Shown piece after piece: positions 7,264-14,200 of a DNA stretch of 18,805 nt. This stretch comes from Cellvibrionaceae bacterium. Its GTDB lineage: Bacteria; Pseudomonadota; Gammaproteobacteria; Pseudomonadales; Cellvibrionaceae. Positions within the stretch are counted from its first letter, which is position 1. Every line of letters starts with the position of its first letter. Both the position numbers and the translations under genes were made by a program. Under the pieces are notes generated by a model that saw only the letters and a list, made by a program, of their open reading frames with translations, did not search any database and was not told where the DNA came from. The stretch lies in the NCBI GenBank assembly GCA_030597965.1, contig JAUVQU010000020.1:1-18805 (forward strand), written 5' to 3'.

Positions 7264-7363
7264 GTTTGGTTCCTTAGGTCGGTTCGACAGACTGCGCAGC
7301 AGTTTGGACACCGAAGGTGCCTTTATGCCAGCTTTTACGCGGTGCAGAGCTAAAATAACCCCC

Positions 7364-7407
7364 ACTGAGTTCACACCAGGCTATTTGAGCTTAACTCAGT
7401 AATTTTT
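7364..7407 (+). repeat. Inverted repeat with T-rich tail in the amidoligase leader
   Basis: ACTGAGTT (7364-7371) and AACTCAGT (7393-7400) pair perfectly across a 21-nt loop, followed by AATTTTT. It could be a weak intrinsic terminator or attenuator, or two half-sites for a regulator. Confidence 0.5.
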
Positions 7408-7496
7408 CAGATTAAGTTCAATGCCCTTTGACTGGTGGCTCGAAAGCCTGCGAGAATCAGAGGTATCAATATTAGGAAAGAAGGTCTGTGTGAACC

Positions 7497-8528
7497 ATGA
7501 CTACTGATTATTTGATGCCACCAACCATGAACAATGAATCTGGTTTACCAAGAGCAGCGGGCTTTGAGTTTGAGCTGGGTAATCTACCGGTAAGGGAAAC
7601 GGCCAAAGCTTTACAGGGAGCGCTAGGGGGTGACATCACAGTGCTAAGCCCATTTGAAGTTGAGCTTGAAGGTTCCAGGCTCGGACGTCTTAAAATTGAA
7701 CGGGATGCAGAGTTACTGAAGTCTGGTAAATACCGTAACTGGCTGGTGGATTTGGGTGTGAATTTTGAGCCGGGCAGTTTGGCTCATGATATTGAAGTTA
7801 ACCTGGATAATGCGACCCGTAATCTGGTGCCCTGTGAAGTGGTGACGGCACCTATAGAATTATCCCAGCTTGAAGACCTTGGAGAGTTGACCCTGGCACT
7901 TTCTGATTTAGGCGCTGAAGGAACTCAGGATTCGGTTGTTTATGCATTGGGTATGCATATTAATATTGGTATAGTTTCCGATTCAGGCGAGAGCTTGTTA
8001 CGTTATCTACAAAGCTTTTTATTGCTACAGGCGTGGTTTCTTGAGTACTCAAATATCGATACAACGCGGCGATTCTTTACGAATTATATAGCGCCTTTTC
8101 CCGCCGCCTACATGAAACTTATTCTAGATGTGGACTATTCACCTTCCCGTGTTCGATTAATTAACGATTATCTAAAACACAATCCCACCCGTAATCGCCC
8201 ATTGGATATGTTGCCAATTTTTGTGGAGCTATTACCAGAAGCTGTTAAAACCTCAATTAAGCGGGATGAACAAGATTTGGTGAAAGGCCGACCTGCATTC
8301 CATTACCGGTTGCCGGATTGCCGGATCAATTCTCCAGGCTGGACGCCCGCTCATGCATGGAATCAGTGGGTGTATATTGAACGCCTGGCTTCTGATCCAG
8401 TACTTTTAAATGAGTTAATGGATGCCTGGGTTCTTCATCAGCAAAACTTTTCTATTACACCTAATCATAGCTGGGCTGCACAATTGACGACTTTGCTTAG
8501 TCAGAAGTTTCTCTCGTCAGGTCAATGA
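7497..8528 (+). CDS. Putative amidoligase of the glutamine-synthetase fold (Amidoligase_2 type)
   Basis: The 343-aa product resembles the GS-like carboxylate-amine ligases grouped as Amidoligase_2, which are predicted to use ATP to form amide or isopeptide bonds; physiological substrates are mostly unknown. Family-like features are the acidic metal-site start AGFEFELG (Glu24, Glu26), an acidic ERDAEL (68-73), the strand CEVVTAPI (113-120), the histidine strand GMHINIG (152-158), Arg191-Arg192, the NPTRNRPLDMLP block (229-240) and RPAFHYRLPDC (265-275) followed by W-N-Q-W-V-Y-I-E. No signal peptide or membrane segment is visible, so it is probably cytoplasmic. Its stop overlaps the next start as ATGA (8525-8528), which indicates translational coupling to a glutamine amidotransferase-like partner. 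Family call is by motif memory; the reaction is inferred. Confidence 0.82.
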   Translation: MTTDYLMPPTMNNESGLPRAAGFEFELGNLPVRETAKALQGALGGDITVLSPFEVELEGSRLGRLKIERDAELLKSGKYRNWLVDLGVNFEPGSLAHDIEVNLDNATRNLVPCEVVTAPIELSQLEDLGELTLALSDLGAEGTQDSVVYALGMHINIGIVSDSGESLLRYLQSFLLLQAWFLEYSNIDTTRRFFTNYIAPFPAAYMKLILDVDYSPSRVRLINDYLKHNPTRNRPLDMLPIFVELLPEAVKTSIKRDEQDLVKGRPAFHYRLPDCRINSPGWTPAHAWNQWVYIERLASDPVLLNELMDAWVLHQQNFSITPNHSWAAQLTTLLSQKFLSSGQ

Positions 8529-9328
8529 TGAAACAACCAAAAGTTTATATTGGTGTCAGTGGCCCCGATAAAGGGGGCTTTGTTGCCTGGGTGATGACGG
8601 CTTGGGCTATTCGACGTTGTGGGGCTGTTCCGGTGAGGATTACTCCTTTAAAGCCTTTGAAGCCTGATGAGCTTCATGGTTTGGTCATTGGGGGTGGCAG
8701 TGATGTGCACCCAACCCATTACGGGGAGTTGATGGCCAAAGGGGGGGATAAAGATCCCAGGTTGAGTCTCGGAAGCTGGCTGGACTGGATAATAGCCAGT
8801 GGGGTTTTTATATCCAGATTCTTATTTGCTGAGACTAGCGGTCAGAATTACGCTCCAGAACGGGATCAGTTGGAAAAACGATTGATCGAGTACGCTCTGT
8901 ACAACGAGCTGCCGATATTGGGAATATGCAGGGGCGCCCAGTTGATGAATGTTATTTGTGGTGGCAGCCTCAATCAAACCTTGGGTGGGTTCTACAGTGA
9001 AGACAGTGGCAATATTAAAAGTGTCCTTCCTCGTAAAGTGGTAAATATATCTAAACATAGCCAGCTTAGATCAATACTCGGGACTTATTCTTGCCGGGTA
9101 AATGCCCTGCATACGCAGTCTATTAAAGATTTAGGTCAAGATATTCGAATAAGTGCAGTAGAGCCCAATGGTATTGTTCAAGCCATAGAAAGAAGCAACC
9201 GTGATTTCTTTGTAGGAGTGCAATGGCACCCTGAGTATATTCCGCAGCAGGCACGTCAACAGGCTTTGTTTAGAGCGTTGGTTAAGCATGCCAATGCTGG
9301 CATTGGAACGCCTAGAGATTATCAATAG
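8525..9328 (+). CDS. Class I glutamine amidotransferase / gamma-glutamyl hydrolase-like (peptidase C26) protein
   Basis: The 267-aa product belongs to the family of gamma-glutamyl-GABA hydrolase (PuuD)-like enzymes that cleave or transfer gamma-glutamyl amides. The triad is intact: nucleophile Cys135 in LGICRGAQLMNV, and His235 and Glu237 in VQWHPEY. The oxyanion-type GLVIGGGSDVHP (52-63) and GGSLNQTLGG (146-155) are typical. Between them, residues about 66-112 form an insertion with a hydrophobic stretch WLDWIIASGVFISRFLFA (85-102), longer than in PuuD. Translation is coupled to the amidoligase by the ATGA overlap; ATG at 8528 is an alternative start. Either it supplies ammonia to the ligase or it hydrolyses the amide that the ligase makes; the sequence cannot decide. 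Stop TAG at 9326-9328. Confidence 0.88.
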   Translation: MMKQPKVYIGVSGPDKGGFVAWVMTAWAIRRCGAVPVRITPLKPLKPDELHGLVIGGGSDVHPTHYGELMAKGGDKDPRLSLGSWLDWIIASGVFISRFLFAETSGQNYAPERDQLEKRLIEYALYNELPILGICRGAQLMNVICGGSLNQTLGGFYSEDSGNIKSVLPRKVVNISKHSQLRSILGTYSCRVNALHTQSIKDLGQDIRISAVEPNGIVQAIERSNRDFFVGVQWHPEYIPQQARQQALFRALVKHANAGIGTPRDYQ

Positions 9329-9375
9329 GTAAAGGCTGTTCAGTAGGTAAGAGCTGTTTATAGGGTAAAAGATTA
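9326..9375. repeat. Short imperfect tandem repeat between the amidotransferase and YqaA genes
   Basis: Three related units begin with TAGG: TAGGTAAAGGCTGTTCAG (9326-9343), TAGGTAAGAGCTGTTTA (9344-9360) and the more diverged TAGGGTAAAAGATTATG (9361-9377). The amidotransferase stop codon is the first TAG, and the last unit carries the Shine-Dalgarno-like AGGG and the start codon of the next gene. Confidence 0.6.
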
Positions 9376-9809
9376 TGGATGCTTATTTGGGCCTCTTCTT
9401 TAGTGCATTTTTAGCCGCCACTCTGGTTCCTGCGTATTCCGAGTTCGTGTTTGCAGGCTTACTGGCTGCCGGACATGATCCCTGGATGCTTTGGGCTTGG
9501 GCCTCGGTGGGAAATACTCTCGGTTCGGTCGTTAATTGGTTGATGGGGCGTTACCTGTTGCATTTTCAGGATAAAAAATGGTTTCCCTTTAAGTCTGATG
9601 GCCTTGGACTAGCCCAGCGCTGGTTCGGAAAATATGGCGTATGGTCGCTGCTGCTTGCCTGGGCCCCGGTGGGAGGTGACGCACTCACGTTTATCGCTGG
9701 TGTCATGCGAGTGAGATTCTGGTTGTTCCTACTGCTGACGGCTATAGGCAAAGCCGGACGATACGCTATTCTGCTTGGATTACTGCAGGGCATGAATCTT
9801 GCCCTTTAG
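9375..9809 (+). CDS. YqaA/DedA-type (SNARE-associated) inner-membrane protein
   Basis: This 144-aa integral membrane protein resembles the YqaA branch of the DedA/VTT superfamily, whose better-known members move lipids such as undecaprenyl phosphate or phosphatidylethanolamine across the membrane; the role of YqaA is not established. It begins with a hydrophobic segment containing PAYSEFVFAGLLAA (Ser22-Glu23), then AWASVGNTLGSVVNWLMGRYL (about 41-61), RWFGKYGVWSLLLAWAPVGGDALTFIAGVMRV (about 82-113) and a final helix with AIGKAGRY (123-130). The E in PxxSE, the GNTLG and the GDxLTxxAG patterns are the family marks. It lies 46 bp after the amidotransferase gene, across a small tandem repeat, and may be part of that operon or a loosely linked gene. 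The nadA promoter overlaps its 3' end. Confidence 0.85.
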   Translation: MDAYLGLFFSAFLAATLVPAYSEFVFAGLLAAGHDPWMLWAWASVGNTLGSVVNWLMGRYLLHFQDKKWFPFKSDGLGLAQRWFGKYGVWSLLLAWAPVGGDALTFIAGVMRVRFWLFLLLTAIGKAGRYAILLGLLQGMNLAL

Positions 9810-9834
9810 CCATTCCAAGCGCCTGTGGTAGAAT
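9806..9834 (+). promoter_or_regulatory. Candidate promoter for nadA
   Basis: A clear extended -10 (TGTGGTAGAAT, with TAGAAT at 9829-9834) sits 37 bp before the preferred nadA start. The -35 is poor (TTAGCC at 9806-9811, 17-bp spacing) and overlaps the yqaA stop. The ATG at 9833 lies within this -10 box. Confidence 0.55.
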
Positions 9835-9871
9835 GCCGCGCTTATCAAGCACCATATGGTTGAAGTTAGTT

Positions 9872-10942
9872 ATGACAGTTGTAAAAACCGATCCCAAACA
9901 AGCCGCCCGCGATGTTGTGCGTGAGCATTTGGCGACCGTTCATTCCGATGTGATGTCGGAGGAAGAAAAACAGTCCTATAAAGACGAGATTAAGGCGCTT
10001 CTTAAACGAGAAAATGCAGTAATCGTTGCCCACTATTACACAGATCCTGTGATACAAGCACTGGCGGAAGAAACCGGTGGTTGTGTTGCCGACTCACTCG
10101 AGATGGCGCGTTTTGGTCGTGATCATGAGGCTGACACCCTGATTGTCGCCGGTGTTAAGTTCATGGGTGAAACGGCTAAGATTCTGACCCCTGAAAAACG
10201 AATACTGATGCCTACTCTAGAGGCGACCTGTTCATTGGATATTGGTTGTCCTGTTGATGAGTTTTCTGCTTTTTGTGACCAACATCCAGATCGTACCGTC
10301 GTTGTTTATGCCAATACCTCTGCGGCGGTGAAAGCCAGAGCGGATTGGGTGGTGACCTCCAGCATCGCAGTGGATGTGGTGGATCATTTGGACGCGCAGG
10401 GTGAGAAGATCATCTGGGCGCCTGATAAACATTTAGGCGAGTATGTACAGAAACAGACGGGTGCCGATGTGATCCTCTGGGACAGTGCCTGTATTGTGCA
10501 TGAAGAGTTCAAGGCGCAGGGCATTATTGATCTTAAGAAGATGCACCCTGAAGCCGCTGTGTTGGTGCACCCGGAATCACCAGCCGCTGTTGTTGAGTTG
10601 GCGGATGTAGCCGGCTCTACCTCGCAGCTGATTAAAGCGGCCCAGACGATGGATAATCAGGCATTCATTGTGGCGACGGACGAAGGCATTTTTTACAAAA
10701 TGTCGCAGTTGTGCCCAGAGAAGACATTTATCATCGCCCCGACTGCCGGTAGCGGTGCCACCTGCCGCAGTTGTGCGAACTGCCCGTGGATGGCCATGAA
10801 TGCCTTGGATAACCTGACGAACGTCTTAAAGAACGACAATGATGCAGCTAATTCTAACGAAATCTTTGTGGATGAAGAACTCAGAATTAAAGCCATGAAG
10901 CCGTTGCAGCGTATGTTGGATTTCTCTGCTGCCCATAAGTAA
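9872..10942 (+). CDS. nadA: NadA, quinolinate synthase (4Fe-4S)
   Basis: NadA condenses iminoaspartate with dihydroxyacetone phosphate to quinolinate in de novo NAD synthesis. From the ATG at 9872 the protein is 356 aa, close to the usual 347-353. Three cluster-ligand cysteines are present: Cys120 (LEATCSLDIGCPVDEF), Cys207 (WDSACIVHEEF) and Cys304 in GATCRSCANCPWMAMN. Also visible are VAHYYTDPVIQALAEETGG and VAGVKFMGETAKIL. The frame stays open back to an ATG at 9833, but that codon lies within the likely -10 box and would add 13 residues (MPRLSSTIWLKLV) not expected in the family, so 9872 is preferred. No nadB neighbour is seen. In E. coli nadA also follows lysine tRNA genes. Confidence 0.96.
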   Translation: MTVVKTDPKQAARDVVREHLATVHSDVMSEEEKQSYKDEIKALLKRENAVIVAHYYTDPVIQALAEETGGCVADSLEMARFGRDHEADTLIVAGVKFMGETAKILTPEKRILMPTLEATCSLDIGCPVDEFSAFCDQHPDRTVVVYANTSAAVKARADWVVTSSIAVDVVDHLDAQGEKIIWAPDKHLGEYVQKQTGADVILWDSACIVHEEFKAQGIIDLKKMHPEAAVLVHPESPAAVVELADVAGSTSQLIKAAQTMDNQAFIVATDEGIFYKMSQLCPEKTFIIAPTAGSGATCRSCANCPWMAMNALDNLTNVLKNDNDAANSNEIFVDEELRIKAMKPLQRMLDFSAAHK

Positions 10943-10965
10943 GTAAGCTAAGAGTATTTACTAAT

Positions 10966-11002
10966 ACGGGGTCTATCTGTTGATGCGGGTAGCCCCCGTT
11001 TT
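10966..11002 (+). terminator. Rho-independent terminator after nadA
   Basis: ACGGGG (10966-10971) pairs with CCCCGT (10994-10999). After one T/C mismatch, CTATC (10973-10977) pairs with GGTAG (10988-10992) across a 10-nt loop, followed by TTTT. It lies 24 bp after the nadA stop. Confidence 0.8.
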
Positions 11003-11235
11003 GGTTAGAATGATCGTAACTATTCAGATCACGCCCGCGTTGCCTCATAACTGCGGCCTTCGTAGGCCCTACTTTTGGTTAAAAAATGGTCATTTACACG
11101 TGTAAAATCACATTTTTGGCCTTGCTCTGAGACAATACGGACGCAATCTGAACAGCTACAAGAGATACTGAATAATTACCAATGGCTCTCTTGCCCAATA
11201 AAAATAAAACCACCGAAGCCAGTAGTTAATCCTCT
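11003..11235 (+). other. Non-coding region upstream of dnaE
   Basis: No gene is seen here. It holds a small GGCCT/AGGCC hairpin (11055-11068), the nested palindrome at 11082-11117, and a 15-codon open frame at 11182-11229 with no ribosome-binding site. No convincing -35/-10 pair for dnaE could be assigned, although the dnaE promoter must lie here if the nadA terminator is effective. Confidence 0.5.
11082..11117. promoter_or_regulatory. Nested palindrome upstream of dnaE (possible operator)
   Basis: A perfect 14-bp palindrome TTTACACGTGTAAA (11093-11106) is flanked symmetrically, after 4-bp spacers, by AAAAATG (11082-11088) and CATTTTT (11111-11117). The full 36-bp element is dyad-symmetric apart from the spacers and lies about 120 bp before dnaE. 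It is AT-rich and lacks a proper GC stem for a terminator, so a protein-binding site is more likely; the regulator is unknown. Confidence 0.55.
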
Positions 11236-14200
11236 ATGACTCAATCCTTTATCCATCTACGTGTACACACCGAATTCTCACTGAATGACAGTGTTGTGCG
11301 GATTAAACCACTGGTCTCCACGATAAAAGCAATGGGTATGGGCGCAGTTGCGATTACCGATTTGTGTAACTTTTATGGATTGATCAAGTTTTACACGGCC
11401 GCGCAGGGCAGTGGCATCAAGCCCATTGCTGGCAGCGACTTCTGGGTAAGAAAAAAGAACTCTGACGAAAAGCCTTATCTCATTACCCTGCTGGCAATGA
11501 ATCAGCAGGGCTATAAAAATATAACCGAATTAATATCACTGGCTTATCAGCAGGGGCAGTATTTGGGTGACCCTTACCTTACTCGTGAATGGATCAGTGA
11601 ATACGCCGACGGCGTGATTGCTTTGTCCGGCGGGCGTGAGGGTAATATCGGCCGCAATCTGTTAGATGGCAATACGGAAACAGCAGCCGAGCTGCTCGTG
11701 CAGTGGCAGTATGATTTTCCCGGCCGCTTCTATTTAGAATTACAGCGCGCTGGGCGTGCCGGCGATGAAGATTACTTGCATGCGGCGGTTGCCCTGGCGG
11801 CTCAGTATCAATGCCCTGTGGTGGCGACCAATGATGTGCGTTTCTTAAAGACCGAAGAGTATGACGTGCATGAAACGCGGGTGTGCATTGGTGAGGGGCG
11901 TGCATTGGATGATCCTCGTCGTGAGCACCGCTACAGTGAAGATCAGTATTTGCGCACCCCTGCGGAAATGGCTGAGCTATTTGCGGATATCCCGGAGGCA
12001 CTGACCAATACTGTTGAAATTGCCAAACGCTGTAACCTCGATATTGAATTGGGTAATTACTATTTGCCTGACTTTCCGATACCTGATGATTTTGAACAGG
12101 ATCCTTTTTTTGCTCAGCGCATTCCCTACGAGACCTTACAGTCCTGGGCGGCGGCTCAAATGGTTGCGAAGTGGCAGGGCAAAGAACAAACGCCAGAATA
12201 CGCCGACATGCTTAAGACCAATACCTTTTTCCAGAAGGTGTCGTATGAAGGTTTGTTTGCGCGTTTAGAAACTATTTTACCGGATACCCAAGCCGCTGAT
12301 TATCAGACTCGGTTAAAGGAATACACAGACCGACTGCAATTTGAACTCGATATCATTATGCAGATGGGTTTCCCCGGATACTTCCTGATCGTAATGGATT
12401 TCATTCAGTGGGCAAAAGACAATGATATTCCGGTAGGGCCAGGGCGTGGTTCCGGTGCCGGTTCTCTGGTGGCCTACTCGCAAAATATTACCGACCTGGA
12501 TCCGCTGTTGTACGATTTACTGTTTGAGCGATTCCTGAACCCTGAACGTGTATCCATGCCCGATTTCGATGTCGATTTCTGTATGGATAACCGCGATAAG
12601 GTTATCAGTTATGTTGCGGATACTTACGGGCGCGATGCGGTTTCACAGATTATTACCTTCGGTACCATGGCAGCCAAAGCGGTAGTGCGAGATGTGGCAC
12701 GGGCGCAGGGTAAGTCCTACGGTCTGGCGGACAAACTTTCCAAAATGATTCCCCCTGATCCGGGTATGAAGCTGCAAGTCGCCTATGAGCAGGAGGATAT
12801 TCTGCGTGAGTTCCTGGCGGGTGATGAGCAGGGCCGTGAAATTTGGGATATGGCGCTGAAGTTAGAGGGTCTTACTCGCAACGTGGGTAAACACGCGGGC
12901 GGGGTGGTGATTGCGCCTACCAAACTGACAGATTTCTCCCCTCTTTATTGTGATGAAAGTGGCTCGGGTCTTGTTACCCAGTACGATAAAAATGATGTAG
13001 AAGCTGCGGGCTTGGTGAAGTTTGACTTCCTGGGTCTGCGAACGCTGACCATTATTGATTGGGCCAAAAAAATGATCAATGTCCGCCGCGCAAAGCACGG
13101 TGAAGAACCATTGGTTATTGAAGATCTGCCATTGGATGACGTTGAAACCTTCAAGCTGTTAAAAGCAGCCAAAACCACGGCGGTTTTCCAGTTGGAATCC
13201 CGGGGCATGAAGGATTTGATCAGTCGCCTGCAGCCAGACAACCTGGAAGATATGATTGCACTGGTGGCCTTGTTCCGTCCGGGTCCGTTGGATTCTGGCA
13301 TGGTAGACGACTTTGTTAACCGTAAGCATGGTCGCGCTCAAGTTGCCTACCCTGATGCCAAATATCAACACGAAAAATTGGAGCCCATTCTAAAGCCGAC
13401 CTATGGCGTTATCGTTTATCAGGAACAGGTAATGCAGATCGCTCAGGAGCTGGCGGGTTATAGCCTCGGTGGTGCCGATATGTTGCGTCGAGCAATGGGT
13501 AAGAAAAAGCCGGAGGAAATGGCCAAGCAGCGTTCGACGTTTGAGGATGGCGCCAAGAGTGAGGGTGTAGATCCCGAGCTGGCGATGAAAATTTTTGATC
13601 TGGTGGAAAAGTTTGCCGGTTATGGCTTTAACAAGTCTCACTCGGCGGCTTATGCGTTAGTGTCTTACCAAACGGCGTGGTTAAAAACCCACTACCCGGC
13701 GCATTTTATGGCGGCCACCATGTCTTCGGATATGGACAAGACCGATAAGGTCGTGACTTTTATCGAAGAATGCCGCGAGATGAAGCTCAACTTAATGCCA
13801 CCTGATGTGAACAGTGGTGAGTTTTATTTCACAGTCGATGATGACGACAATATTATTTATGGCCTGGGCGCTATTAAAGGTCTTGGCGAAGGGCCGATTG
13901 AGAGCATTATTGAAGCCCGTGCGTCCGGCCCCTTTAAGGATGTTTTTGATTTTTGTGATCGTATTGATCCGCGCAAGGTGAATAAACGTGCGCTGGATGC
14001 ACTTATTCGCTCCGGTGCGTTTGATCGAATCAGTCCAAAGATTGAGTTGGACTATGACCGGGCCGTGATGCACGCGGCTATGCCGGAGGCAGTCAAGGCT
14101 GCGGAGCAAAGTGCAGCCAACGTCAATGCGGGTATGGCAGATTTGTTTGGTGAACTGGTGCCCAGTGGCGATGACGGCACGGACGTATACGCTGATTTTC

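Larger units (their letters stand above)
7199..7496 (+). other. Untranslated leader upstream of the amidoligase gene, rich in inverted repeats
   Basis: This 298-bp gap carries no convincing gene. Apart from the tRNA terminator it holds a hyphenated palindrome at 7247-7263, a small hairpin ACTGC/GCAGT at 7291-7303 inside a longer imperfect fold (about 7272-7317), and an inverted repeat ACTGAGTT/AACTCAGT at 7364-7400 followed by a T-run. Possible but weak promoter elements are TTGACT (7428-7433) and GAGAAT (7452-7457), 18 bp apart. The Shine-Dalgarno-like AGGAAAGAAGG (7474-7484) serves the ATG at 7497, with a long 12-bp spacing. Confidence 0.5.

Noticed and set aside
7270..7330. Possible tRNA remnant or attachment site (GGTTCGA T-loop-like string downstream of tRNA-Lys)
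   Set aside because: No stem pairs correctly around the GGTTCGA, and no copy of the tRNA 3' end occurs further downstream. There is no integrase, so an integrated element at this tRNA is not supported.
7081..7353. 90-codon open frame across tRNA-Lys and its terminator (+ strand), and an 81-codon frame opposite it
   Set aside because: Both run through the tRNA and terminator hairpin; the translation is a by-product of those RNA sequences, with no ribosome-binding site or family resemblance.
11182..11229. 15-codon open frame before dnaE as a leader peptide
   Set aside because: No Shine-Dalgarno, no run of regulatory codons and no attenuator hairpin between it and dnaE.
11594..12001. 135-codon - strand frame opposite dnaE
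   Set aside because: Shadow of the dnaE frame; the Arg/His/Pro-rich composition is typical of an antisense reading.
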